DNA from: a virus
DNA: 50,465 nt
IMG/VR virus record: IMGVR_UViG_3300008110_000087
Coordinates: 1 to 50,465 of that record
Reading direction: 5' to 3' (one strand)
Made by a program: the position numbers and the translations under genes. The notes beneath the pieces are model-generated. The model saw nothing but the letters and a program-made list of their open reading frames with translations, did not search any database and was not told the DNA's origin. This document shows positions 15,880-22,569 of this stretch, one piece after another; positions within the stretch are counted from its first letter, which is position 1; every line of letters begins with the position of its first letter.

Positions 15880-16099
15880 TACTATCAACTTTCAAGGAGA
15901 GCGGACTTCAATGTCCGCCTCTGGCAACACTGAATGGTTTGAGTTTACTATCATTAGCGACAAGAAGCTTGATCACGATACAATTAAGGAACTAGTTGAT
16001 GCTCATGGATGTGGAGGTCAGACATTCTCGTTTGACTACTCCATGAATCCAGATGGTCAACATCTCTATAATGGTAAATCAACTCGTTACTCAGACTAA
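15866..16099 (+). CDS. small hypothetical protein
   Basis: The protein has 77 residues, probably with an alternating strand-helix fold (TEWFEFTIISDKKLDHDTIKEL, then CGGQTFSFDYSMNPDGQ). No catalytic motif or family is recognised. The stop overlaps the start of the next small membrane protein as TAATG. Confidence 0.55.
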   Translation: MKINNTINFQGERTSMSASGNTEWFEFTIISDKKLDHDTIKELVDAHGCGGQTFSFDYSMNPDGQHLYNGKSTRYSD

Positions 16100-16203
16100 T
16101 GAACCCAGATCACACTCTCTTTCTTATCTGTGCGGCTTTTGAAGCAGCAAAGTTTCTAGTCCCAGTAGCAATAATCGGATATATCACACTTAAACTTAAT
16201 TAA
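16099..16203 (+). CDS. 34-residue single-span membrane protein
   Basis: The ATG overlaps the preceding stop (TAATG); the product has 34 residues. The sequence is hydrophobic from residue 7 to 32 (LFLICAAFEAAKFLVPVAII), enough for one membrane span. The nuclease gene starts 5 nt after it. Its function is unknown. Confidence 0.5.
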   Translation: MNPDHTLFLICAAFEAAKFLVPVAIIGYITLKLN

Positions 16204-16208
16204 TAAAT

Positions 16209-17216
16209 ATGATTAGACATTCACTATTGCCCAAGCTCGCTGAGTGTCCTTGCTATGAGTCCAAGCAAGGCGAAGCGGGACCAGCGGCGCAACGAGGAAC
16301 CAAGCTAGATGGAAGATTCCGCGAGGCTCTAGCAACTGGAGAGTTGAACGAAGTTGATCTGCCTAAGGATGATATAAAGGCCCTTAAATGGGCCTTGAAG
16401 GAAGTCCGCAAGATTGCAGGGAAGAATCCTATAATCTCGGACGAGGCACTGCTCAAGGTTCAGACTCCCGGCATTGAGCATGAAGGAACAGAAGATGTTA
16501 GGATTCCAGATATTCAGACTAGCCTAGATTTGAAAACGGGAATCCAGCGGAGTTACTACGCACAAATGGGGGCATACGCTTGGGGTAACATGGAGGCGCA
16601 CTTCTGCGAGGAATGGACTTGTTACCTTGTGTTCTGCGATCAAAAGGAAATCGTAGAGCATCACTTCACGCTTCACCAAGCCAAGAATGTCGTTAATGGC
16701 ATTCTGGATGCCTACCATGATCCAGAGCGTTTGCCTCAGCCGTGCCAGTATTGTAGCTGGTGTGCCAAAAAAGACTCATGCCCCATGGTTGTCCAACCAG
16801 TTCAAGAGGCTCATGCTATAATGGAGTCAGCTAACCTTGCGGTGTTGCGTGATGAAATCGCCAACGATCCAGCTAGGCACGCTCGATTCCTTGAAATCAA
16901 TAAGGTGTTTGAGTCTGAGTTAGTCAAGCCACTTAAGGATTTAGCCAAGAAAAAGCTAGAGTCTGGCGATTATCTTCCGGGGTTCAAGCTATCCAGCGTG
17001 AAAGGATCAGAGTATTTTGACAGGGTTTCCATCGTCCGTGCGGCTATTCGCGGTAAGTGGTCAATGGACGATCTGGTTGATGCTCTTGGAGGCACAATGT
17101 CTGGATCAACATTCCGTGAGCTATGCGAGAAGTATAGGACTCCAGTTGCTGAAGAAGAAGCTAAACGCAAAGATGGATTTAACAAAATTATTGAAGATAA
17201 GAAAGCAAAGAAATGA
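16209..17216 (+). CDS. PD-(D/E)XK nuclease, RecB/Cas4-like with Cys cluster
   Basis: The protein has 335 residues. N-terminal LLPKLAECPCYE resembles the S-x-C-P start of RecB-type phage nucleases. The core is HEGTEDVRIPD (about 91-101) and SLDLKTG (about 105-111), giving the Asp and D-x-K of the PD-(D/E)XK fold, then YYAQMGAYAW, the usual Q-x3-Y motif. A four-Cys set, CQYCSWCAKKDSC (about 179-191), with the N-terminal Cys fits an iron-sulfur cluster as in Cas4/AddB. It would trim DNA ends for the ERF protein upstream. The start follows AATTAATAAAT-ATG. Confidence 0.85.
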   Translation: MIRHSLLPKLAECPCYESKQGEAGPAAQRGTKLDGRFREALATGELNEVDLPKDDIKALKWALKEVRKIAGKNPIISDEALLKVQTPGIEHEGTEDVRIPDIQTSLDLKTGIQRSYYAQMGAYAWGNMEAHFCEEWTCYLVFCDQKEIVEHHFTLHQAKNVVNGILDAYHDPERLPQPCQYCSWCAKKDSCPMVVQPVQEAHAIMESANLAVLRDEIANDPARHARFLEINKVFESELVKPLKDLAKKKLESGDYLPGFKLSSVKGSEYFDRVSIVRAAIRGKWSMDDLVDALGGTMSGSTFRELCEKYRTPVAEEEAKRKDGFNKIIEDKKAKK

Positions 17217-17557
17217 GAATTAGAACAGGATATAAACAAAAGAGTCGGCATAATATGTCATTGAGTGAGAAATCAGCAATCCGCGAGTGGAAGTCACTCC
17301 AAAGGATTAAGCCTGCTGAATGGGTGGAACGCATTAAGAGTCTTCCAGAACGCGCACAAGGGCAGATTGCTCGCATGGTCTGGTGGGATTTCTGGAGCAA
17401 TCGCCTAGTTGGTGAACGCTGGAGTGAGTTTGACCATTGGCTTCAATTTGATCCAAGGGAAGAAACTGATCCAGTTCCAAAGACAATTATAATCAAATGC
17501 CTCAAGGCTGTTGGCTACCCACAATACCGAATTGATCTGCGTCTAATGGCATTCTAA
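17213..17557 (+). CDS. hypothetical protein
   Basis: The protein has 114 residues and is basic and Trp-rich (ARMVWWDFWSNRLVGERW). It overlaps the nuclease stop as ATGA. An alternative start at Met15 follows CATAAT. A helical DNA-binding protein is conceivable, but no family is recognised. Confidence 0.6.
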   Translation: MRIRTGYKQKSRHNMSLSEKSAIREWKSLQRIKPAEWVERIKSLPERAQGQIARMVWWDFWSNRLVGERWSEFDHWLQFDPREETDPVPKTIIIKCLKAVGYPQYRIDLRLMAF

Positions 17558-17571
17558 TTATTAACAAAATT

Positions 17572-17796
17572 ATGACAAAAAATGAATTGTGGAGAATCTA
17601 TGTTAAGCGCAATCCTTCGTTTGAAGGAGATGGAAATGTTACCATGTCGGCCAAAGGCTTACGCAAGCTATTTGATACGACATGGGATACTGCATATTAC
17701 GATGGAGAATCTGAGCCTGTTGAAAAAACATCACACAATTTTCAACAAAGACCATCAAGCATAAACGATCTAATGTCAATATTTGGAATGAAATAA
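17572..17796 (+). CDS. small conserved-type phage protein
   Basis: The protein has 74 residues. It contains ELWRIYVKRNPSFEGDGNVT (about 5-24) and KGLRKLFDTTWDTAY (about 28-42), a pattern seen in short phage proteins near replication genes. No biochemical role is known to me. The start follows ATTAACAAAATT-ATG. Confidence 0.7.
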   Translation: MTKNELWRIYVKRNPSFEGDGNVTMSAKGLRKLFDTTWDTAYYDGESEPVEKTSHNFQQRPSSINDLMSIFGMK

Positions 17797-17820
17797 ACAT
17801 AAACAATAATAAATAAATAT

Positions 17821-18129
17821 ATGACTGATATATCACTAACAGAACTATTCGGCTGGAGTAAGAAGACAGATATGCAAAGCACATCGCTTGAAGCATATAA
17901 TGAAATTCAGTATGATGGAACTCTGCAAAGACAAGAGAAGCAGATTCTTGAAAAGATGAAACGAGGATCAGATTATTCTCTGCAAGAATTGTCTGAACTA
18001 ACTGGCATCGCAATCAATGCAGTCTCTGGCCGATGCAATGGACTAAAGAAGAAAGGTGTATTGCAATGCACAGAGAAGCGCAAGTGCAACATTACTGGAA
18101 AAACAATCAAGCCATTGATCTTGAAATGA
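17821..18129 (+). CDS. winged-helix/HTH DNA-binding protein
   Basis: The protein has 102 residues. A winged-helix segment spans about 40-95: RQEKQILEKMKRGSDYSLQE, LSELTGIAINAVSGRCNGLK (recognition-helix region), then KKGVLQCTEKRKC (wing). This is the layout of MarR- or Lrp-like DNA-binding folds. Its place just before the helicase loader and helicase suggests an origin-binding or regulatory role. It is the only small HTH protein in the window, so it could also bind the palindromes upstream of the operons; that is conjecture. The start follows AATAATAAATAAATAT-ATG. Confidence 0.75.
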   Translation: MTDISLTELFGWSKKTDMQSTSLEAYNEIQYDGTLQRQEKQILEKMKRGSDYSLQELSELTGIAINAVSGRCNGLKKKGVLQCTEKRKCNITGKTIKPLILK

Positions 18130-18779
18130 GCAAAAACATATTCCGTCAGAAGCGCACGGAAAACTTCACAGTTATTCCGAATGAGTTTCTGCATTCAAAA
18201 ACATTATCATTCAAGGCCAAAGGTATCTTGTCATATCTACTATCGCTACCTGCCGATTGGGAGCTTCACGTGTCCCAGTTGGCTACCATTGCATCAGATG
18301 GAAGGGATAGCGTGTATAACGGAATCCTAGAGCTTGTAGAGGCCAAATATATCTGGAGAAGGCCAAGGTCTGGAACAGAGCCGGGAGGTTGGGAATATTT
18401 CGTTTACGATGCTCCACAATCAGATTGTCCGTTTACGGAAAACCCGAATACGGAAAAGCCGTATACGGAAATCTCCGAATCGGGAAAATCCGTAGCTACT
18501 AAATACTATAATAATAAAAAAAGAACTAAAGAGACAAAAGACACAAGGACAACTGAAGAATTTGTGGAATATCTTAAGAAAACATACGACTGGGTAAATA
18601 TTGATATAGAACTCAAGAAAATTGATGCTTGGCTTGCAAAGCCTGCAAATTCTAATCGCAAGAAAACTCGTGCATTCGTTGAAAAATGGATTGCTCGTTC
18701 AGAAAAACCAATGGAGAAACAACCCTATGTTCCCGGCACAATGCTTGGAATCAATCAACCATACACACCATGTCTTTAA
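18126..18779 (+). CDS. DnaD/DnaT-like replication protein (helicase loader)
   Basis: The start chosen is the ATG at 18126, overlapping the HTH gene stop as ATGA, giving 217 residues; the longer frame from 18033 merely reads through the previous gene. The N-terminal winged helix matches phage replication initiators: ENFTVIPNEFLHSKTLSFKA, KGILSYLLSLPADWELHVSQ, then LATIASDGRDSVYNGILELV. A polar linker rich in Glu, Thr and Asn (about 108-145) follows, with three FTENPNTEKPYTE-like repeats. The C-terminal helical domain (about 150-205) is of the DnaT/DnaD type. It probably loads the DnaB helicase encoded directly downstream. The ends overlap by 10 nt. Confidence 0.75.
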   Translation: MSKNIFRQKRTENFTVIPNEFLHSKTLSFKAKGILSYLLSLPADWELHVSQLATIASDGRDSVYNGILELVEAKYIWRRPRSGTEPGGWEYFVYDAPQSDCPFTENPNTEKPYTEISESGKSVATKYYNNKKRTKETKDTRTTEEFVEYLKKTYDWVNIDIELKKIDAWLAKPANSNRKKTRAFVEKWIARSEKPMEKQPYVPGTMLGINQPYTPCL

Positions 18780-20023
18780 TCCCTATCGCAAACACAGCAG
18801 AGAATGCAGCTATCTCTTTGCTCGTATCCAATCCAGATTGTTATTCACAACTTCACTGGGAACCCTCGTATTTCTTCCACAATGCCACCAAAAGCGTTTT
18901 TGAGGCAATTGAGGCCATCCATAGCCGAACTGGAGTTATCACGGCTGTTTCTGTCATTTCAGAACTAGAGACAACTGGTAAACTCGCTGATGCTGGTGGA
19001 ACTGATGGAGTCATGGAGATGATTAAAACCATCTACATTGCCCCCGGCCCTGTATCGGTATCCATCGCTGATGACTATCGCCAGCAACTCATCAAAGCTA
19101 AATCATACCGAGATGCTATTAAGCTAATCACAAATTCAGACAGAGACATTCGTGAGATGCGAATGGATTTGAATGAACTCTCTGAGCAAATCGCGGGATG
19201 TGTTGTCACTGATTCCGAAATCAAAACGATCAATCAACATATCAATGAGCTAGTCGATGATCTTGAAAACAAGAACAAGCTGGATACATTCAAAACTGGA
19301 ATGCACGATCTGGACATGGGATTCGGCGGTGGATTTCATCGTGGAGAAATGGTTGTTGTCGGAGCGCAGACTTCGGGGGGCAAATCAATCCTGCTTTACC
19401 AAATCGCTTTGGAAGCTCTGATGGACAATAAATCTGTTGCGATCTTCTCGCTTGAAATGCCGTGCAAAACGATCCTGCGCCGCATGGCCTCAAACCTAAT
19501 TGGAAAGAAGATTGTGAATCAAGGTGACTTTGGAGATGGGACATCATTCGTCGCATCATTCAAGGAAATCGCCAATGCACTTCAAGCCCTGAATAAAATG
19601 CCAATCACTCTCCGTGACGATCTCTCTGAAGTTGGAGCAATTGACGCTGAAGCACAACGACTGGCATCGCTAGGAAAGGCTGATGTGATTATCGTGGACT
19701 ACCTACAAATTGTATCCATGCCGAAAGCTGATAATCGTGAGCAGGCGATTTCAGAATTGACTCGTAGATTAAAATTGACTGCCCTAAAAAGTCAGTCTCT
19801 TGTGGTCACTGCAAGCCAACTCAATGATGATGGAAAACTCCGCGAGTCTCGCGCAATCGGACACCATGCAGACCATGCGTTGTTCATCGTTCACGAGAAA
19901 AATAATTCCAGCATTGTTGTGGGAAAGAACCGCCGAGGCGCACGGGGAGTAGGTTTCCCAGTTGTCATGCGCGGAGAAATTTCACGCTTTGAGCAAGGAG
20001 AAAAACAAGAAAAGAAAAAATGA
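18770..20023 (+). CDS. dnaB: replicative DnaB-type helicase
   Basis: With the ATG at 18770 the protein has 417 residues, a normal size. The N-terminal helical domain is followed by the RecA-like motor: Walker A GAQTSGGKS (about 198-206), motif IFSLEMP (about 225-231), Walker B VIIVDYLQI (about 306-314), and SQLNDDGKLRESRAIGHHAD carrying the sensor and arginine-finger region. It unwinds the replication fork as a hexamer. The gene overlaps the loader gene by 10 nt and the next small gene by 4 nt. No DNA polymerase or primase is seen in the window, so the phage probably relies on the host for these or encodes them elsewhere. Confidence 0.95.
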   Translation: MSLIPIANTAENAAISLLVSNPDCYSQLHWEPSYFFHNATKSVFEAIEAIHSRTGVITAVSVISELETTGKLADAGGTDGVMEMIKTIYIAPGPVSVSIADDYRQQLIKAKSYRDAIKLITNSDRDIREMRMDLNELSEQIAGCVVTDSEIKTINQHINELVDDLENKNKLDTFKTGMHDLDMGFGGGFHRGEMVVVGAQTSGGKSILLYQIALEALMDNKSVAIFSLEMPCKTILRRMASNLIGKKIVNQGDFGDGTSFVASFKEIANALQALNKMPITLRDDLSEVGAIDAEAQRLASLGKADVIIVDYLQIVSMPKADNREQAISELTRRLKLTALKSQSLVVTASQLNDDGKLRESRAIGHHADHALFIVHEKNNSSIVVGKNRRGARGVGFPVVMRGEISRFEQGEKQEKKK

Positions 20024-20205
20024 GTGACACTGATGCAGCATTCATTGAGGCCAGTAATTGCTTCGACTTCGCAAATCATATCTGGGCATCTCGCCAAGCG
20101 GACAAGTATGATGATGCGATGAAGGCATACGAACTAGGAGTTAAAATCTACCAAGAAAAATTTGTAGAAAAAAAGATTTGCGCGGAGGATGATTTTGAGT
20201 TCTGA
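20020..20205 (+). CDS. small hypothetical protein
   Basis: The protein has 61 residues, is helical and acidic at both ends (DAAFIEASNCFDFANHIWAS, then an EDDFEF C-terminus). It overlaps the helicase stop by 4 nt. Its sequence looks like a short TPR-type pair of helices, but no family is recognised. Confidence 0.6.
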   Translation: MSDTDAAFIEASNCFDFANHIWASRQADKYDDAMKAYELGVKIYQEKFVEKKICAEDDFEF

Positions 20206-20213
20206 TCTCTCGC

Positions 20214-20226
20214 GTAGCAACGCTAC
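20214..20226 (+). repeat. small hairpin upstream of SSB-like gene
   Basis: GTAGC-AAC-GCTAC forms a 5-bp perfect stem with loop AAC, 12 nt before the SSB-like start. Its core GCAACGC is the same as in the hairpin at 13898-13914. Possibly an mRNA-level element. Confidence 0.4.
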
Positions 20227-20238
20227 TAAATAAATACT

Positions 20239-20739
20239 ATGGATAAAAAATACATTGATAAACCCGGCAAATATATTTGCACAGTCAAGTCCCCCGGCAA
20301 CGGATGGCTAGATCATCCAGAAGGCAAAGCACCATTCATTCGCATTCCATGCATTGTTGATATGCCAGAGAGCGATCAGCATGGATACGAGTCGGTCTGG
20401 TATGGATACCTATCAGAAAAGAGCCGTGAACGCACCGAGGAGACTCTTAAACAAGTTTTCCAATGGGACGGAAACTGGGACAACGAAGATGGTCTTGATG
20501 CCTTCATTGGCCGCAGGGTTCGCTTGCAATGCGACGAGTCCGAATGGCAAGGCAAGACACAAGTGAAGGCTCGCTGGCTTAATCCCCTCGCAACAAAGCG
20601 TGAGAAGAACCGAGAGGAATACGACAAGAAGCGCAAATCAGTTCTTGAGCAGTTGAAGAAAGACTACCCACATCTTGCTATTGGAGGAAAGCATACTCCA
20701 AAGACGCATGATGATGAAGGTTCGGAAATTCCGTTCTGA
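20239..20739 (+). CDS. single-stranded DNA-binding-like protein
   Basis: The protein has 166 residues. The N-terminal ~110 residues (DKPGKYICTVKSPGNGWLDH, WYGYLSEKSRERTEETLKQV, then GRRVRLQCDESEWQGKTQVK) have the look of a DUF669/SSB-type OB-fold protein from replication modules. The C-terminus ends DDEGSEIPF, an acidic stretch closed by Ile-Pro-Phe. This is the tip by which bacterial SSB proteins recruit partners. It would coat single strands in replication and ERF-mediated recombination. The start follows ACTAAATAAATACT-ATG. The OB-fold assignment rests on context plus the tail. Confidence 0.75.
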   Translation: MDKKYIDKPGKYICTVKSPGNGWLDHPEGKAPFIRIPCIVDMPESDQHGYESVWYGYLSEKSRERTEETLKQVFQWDGNWDNEDGLDAFIGRRVRLQCDESEWQGKTQVKARWLNPLATKREKNREEYDKKRKSVLEQLKKDYPHLAIGGKHTPKTHDDEGSEIPF

Positions 20740-20742
20740 TCT

Positions 20743-20828
20743 TTGAGAGAACAAGGGGATTGTGGCGGAGTGGTATCTGGTTATCATTTGCCCCTGAGCC
20801 GTAACCACATAAAACGGCTCGCTCTCAA
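20743..20828 (+). ncRNA. putative structured RNA (three-way junction with possible kissing loops)
   Basis: The 98-nt gap after the SSB-like gene can fold as P1 TTGAGAG/CTCTCAA (20743-20749 with 20822-20828), P2 AGGGG/CCCCT (20754-20758 with 20791-20795) and P3 GAGCCGT/ACGGCTC (20796-20802 with 20814-20820). P2 and P3 would stack directly. The P2 loop TGGTT (20778-20782) complements the P3 loop AACCA (20803-20807). It ends 9 nt before the next start codon, so a cis-acting RNA is plausible. The 86-nt length and 7-bp closing stem recall a tRNA, but no T-arm or anticodon arm is present. Confidence 0.35.
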
Positions 20829-20837
20829 CCTATAAAC

Positions 20838-20969
20838 ATGAAAACAACTACTATAACAGCATTCATATTGCTGGTAATAGCTTATGTTTCATTCTGTATG
20901 GCATGGGAAAAGGTAATGACGAATCCTGACTTCAAGAAATGTCCTTTATGTGGGCAACAAATTAAATGA
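20838..20969 (+). CDS. 43-residue membrane protein with CPLCG motif
   Basis: The ATG at 20838 gives 43 residues: a hydrophobic N-terminal span (ITAFILLVIAYVSFCMAW, about 6-23) and a short cytoplasmic-like tail with KKCPLCGQQIK, half of a zinc-ribbon knuckle. The stop overlaps the next gene as ATGA, supporting translation. It may dimerise through a shared metal site. The role is unknown. Confidence 0.65.
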   Translation: MKTTTITAFILLVIAYVSFCMAWEKVMTNPDFKKCPLCGQQIK

Positions 20970-21169
20970 ATAATACGCCAGAAACAGACGCAAGAGCATG
21001 GTCAGACCATAGCGAAGGTATCCTACATGAAGTAGTGGAAGCTAGTTTCGCTAGAAAGTTGGAGCGGGAGAGGGATGAGGCACTAGAGAAAGCTGAACGA
21101 TACAGGCTAGAAGCAAACGCAATGATGCTTCAACGCGACGATGCTAGAATGAAATTACAACAACAATGA
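20966..21169 (+). CDS. short coiled-coil phage protein
   Basis: The protein has 67 residues. It opens NNTPETDARAWSDHSEGILH, a pattern common in small phage proteins, then forms a charged helix (LERERDEALEKAERYRLEAN). It is coupled by ATGA overlaps on both sides. The coiled coil suggests an oligomeric accessory; no function is known. Confidence 0.7.
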   Translation: MNNTPETDARAWSDHSEGILHEVVEASFARKLERERDEALEKAERYRLEANAMMLQRDDARMKLQQQ

Positions 21170-21540
21170 ACTTTACCCATGAGATTCTGCGACAAATGGG
21201 ATATAAGATAGATGCCGATGGAAACTACTCACGCACTGAAACTAACACTCCACGGGTATCTGACCCCAAGCCTAAACCAGTTGCTAGGAAAACACTTCCG
21301 AATACTGATGCGAGAAAAGAAAATAGCAAGAAACGCTCTCTTGTCCGCATTACGAGATATAGTTGCAGACCACTCGATTGCGATAACTATGCGGGAGGAT
21401 GTAAGCCGCTTATTGACCAGTTACGATACGCTAAACTCATCAGAGACGATGATCCAGAAAGCGTCCAGATTGAATTCATCCAAGTCAAAGTTCCAAAGAA
21501 AACGGAAGAAAGAACGGAAATCGAAATAAAAGAAATATAA
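21166..21540 (+). CDS. RusA-like Holliday junction resolvase (C-terminal half in this frame)
   Basis: The protein has 124 residues. The C-terminal ~65 match RusA: VRITRYSCRPLDCDNYAGGC (about 60-79, with Asp71, Asp73 and Asn74), KPLIDQLRYAKLIRDDDPE (about 80-98, with Asp84 and Asp94-96), and a final strand pair with VQIEFIQVKV. The acidic cluster binds magnesium for junction cleavage. The N-terminal ~55 residues (MGYKIDADGNYSRTE, then a Pro/Lys-rich stretch) do not resemble the RusA N-terminus. That half lies in the overlapping frame at 21212-21529. Families with this short N-terminus exist, so the gene may be functional as read. It overlaps its upstream neighbour by ATGA. Confidence 0.75.
   Translation: MNFTHEILRQMGYKIDADGNYSRTETNTPRVSDPKPKPVARKTLPNTDARKENSKKRSLVRITRYSCRPLDCDNYAGGCKPLIDQLRYAKLIRDDDPESVQIEFIQVKVPKKTEERTEIEIKEI
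21212..21529 (+). other. overlapping frame carrying a RusA-like N-terminal half
   Basis: In the frame one base on from the resolvase gene, residues 8-48 (HALKLTLHGYLTPSLNQLLG and the helix after it) resemble the RusA N-terminus, including the conserved P-S-x-N. From about codon 45 the frame becomes Ser/Lys-rich and looks like a shadow of the resolvase C-terminus. A -1 shift near 21310-21340, where the sequence is A-rich (GAAAAGAAAATA), would join both halves into a full RusA-like protein. It may be a programmed frameshift, a decayed frame or dual coding. Confidence 0.35.
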
Positions 21541-21544
21541 ATAT

Positions 21545-21901
21545 ATGAATAAATACATACTACTAATAGCACTAGCAATACCAGCTTGCTCTAGCGTAAG
21601 CAAAGAGACATATACAGAGTCACGCACTCTTACATATCCCAAAGGTGGTTATCCACACATAAAGGATATGTATCTGCGTAATGACAATAGCGGAAATGTC
21701 TCAACGCATGGAGTAAATCCAATCAACAATAACAATGTCATGGTTGCCCCTGCGACTCCAGTTGAGCCTGTAAGCACTCAAGAAGATTGGAGGTATGTGA
21801 ATCCAGACCTGCCAGTGAAGCACGAACCAACCTACGAGGACATACAGAACGAGAATAAACTACTTCTCGCTAAGTATTACAATGATTGGTTGAGAGAGTA
21901 G
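21545..21901 (+). CDS. lipoprotein
   Basis: The protein has 118 residues. A short signal peptide ends in a lipobox: YILLIALAIPAC-SS (Cys at about residue 15), so the protein should be exported and lipid-anchored. The mature part is Asn/Pro-rich and looks extended (PINNNNVMVAPATPVEPV), with a charged C-terminal helix. It is the last gene of the rightward block. A superinfection-exclusion or envelope role is possible; the family is not recognised. The start follows AAATATAAATAT-ATG. Confidence 0.7.
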   Translation: MNKYILLIALAIPACSSVSKETYTESRTLTYPKGGYPHIKDMYLRNDNSGNVSTHGVNPINNNNVMVAPATPVEPVSTQEDWRYVNPDLPVKHEPTYEDIQNENKLLLAKYYNDWLRE

Positions 21902-21950
21902 CAGGAACGGCCACGCGCAGCCTTTTCAGATGTGGGCTTTCGGGAGTCTA

Positions 21951-22022
21951 GGACTTGTAGTAAGCCGCCCATCCCACTAGTTGAAGTATGCTTCCACGAG
22001 AGGCCCAACTAGTCGTATGTCC
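21951..22022. ncRNA. structured convergent intergenic element
   Basis: Between the converging lipoprotein gene and the leftward 54-residue gene, ACTAGTTG (21976-21983) and CAACTAGT (22006-22013) form a perfect 8-bp stem. Inside is a small GAAG-TATG-CTTC hairpin, and outside GGAC/GTCC (21951-21954 with 22019-22022). GGCTT (21935-21939) can pair with AAGCC (21962-21966). There is no U-run after the stem on either strand, so a simple terminator does not explain it. It may be a small RNA on either strand or a Rho-type or bidirectional transcript end. Confidence 0.35.
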
Positions 22023-22039
22023 ATCTGCCTGCTTAAATC

Positions 22040-22204
22040 TCAATACTTGATTCGCTCTTTTTTGCGATCAGTATTTTTCTTTTTCTTACGATGCTCTGAC
22101 CAATCAATCTCATCGTAGTTATCTTGCCACTTGCGCTCCCATGTCTTGGTGCGCGGTTTGTCGCCTTTCCCGTTACGATTCCACTCGCTGTCCTTCATCT
22201 TCAT
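22040..22204 (-). CDS. 54-residue basic Trp-rich protein
   Basis: An open frame of 54 codons starts at ATG 22204 (or 22198, which has AAGGA at better spacing) and overlaps the end of the upstream gene by 32 nt. The product is rich in Trp, Lys, Arg and Asp (TWERKWQDNYDEIDWSEHRK) and ends in a basic tail. Codon-by-codon it reads as a real protein rather than a shadow, since no gene lies opposite. It is the last gene of the leftward block at the convergent junction. Function unknown. Confidence 0.6.
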   Translation of the reverse strand: MKMKDSEWNRNGKGDKPRTKTWERKWQDNYDEIDWSEHRKKKKNTDRKKERIKY

Positions 22205-22424
22205 TTCCTTGTTCAATAGATTCGGTTTTTTCTTTAATAAGAACTTTCTCCATTAAAGAGCAAGCAACCATCAGTTCAAAGTTGAAACGCTTTGCTCGAT
22301 TGATGATGTCAGCAAAGACATCGTGAGCAGAGACAGTAGTGATGTCGATCTGCTTCAGCACATGGTCAATGGCCTTAGCATGGTCTTCGCTGATTTGCTC
22401 TGGTTGTGTATTTTCTTGGCTCAT
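22173..22424 (-). CDS. hypothetical protein
   Basis: The protein has 83 residues and is acidic and helical (EDHAKAIDHVLKQIDITTVS, then a helix around INRAKRFNFELMVACSLMEK). No motif is recognised. The start follows AAAGAAATAAT-ATG, one base after the stop of the 47-residue basic gene, and it belongs to the same operon. Confidence 0.6.
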   Translation of the reverse strand: MSQENTQPEQISEDHAKAIDHVLKQIDITTVSAHDVFADIINRAKRFNFELMVACSLMEKVLIKEKTESIEQGNEDEGQRVES

Positions 22425-22425
22425 A

Positions 22426-22569
22426 TTATTTCTTTCGGATGATATTTATTTTTGACTTCTTCGGTTTCATCATGGAAACGCGAATGTTTGTTTTCTTCGG
22501 CTTGCTGTCTGCTGTTGTGGTTATTGTTGGAGTCTCAAATTTAAGACTCGCGGATGTTTGTTTTTTCAT
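22426..22569 (-). CDS. 47-residue Lys/Thr-rich protein
   Basis: The ATG at 22569 overlaps the upstream stop as ATGA; the stop lies 1 nt before the next start. The product is strongly basic and Thr-rich (MKKQTSASLKFETPTITTTA, then KPKKTNIRVSMMKPKKSKIN). The tight coupling on both sides supports it as a gene. A GAGTCT/AGACTC hairpin (22531-22550) lies within it. Basic composition suggests nucleic-acid or cell-surface interaction. Confidence 0.6.
   Translation of the reverse strand: MKKQTSASLKFETPTITTTADSKPKKTNIRVSMMKPKKSKINIIRKK

Noticed and set aside
20743-20828. tRNA at this locus
   Set aside because: There is a 7-bp closing stem of the right length, but no T-arm with GTTC-like loop and no anticodon arm with a 7-nt loop.
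21647-21655. TTATCCACA, a perfect DnaA-box match
   Set aside because: It is a single 9-mer inside a lipoprotein gene, expected about once by chance in this length, with no clustered boxes nearby.
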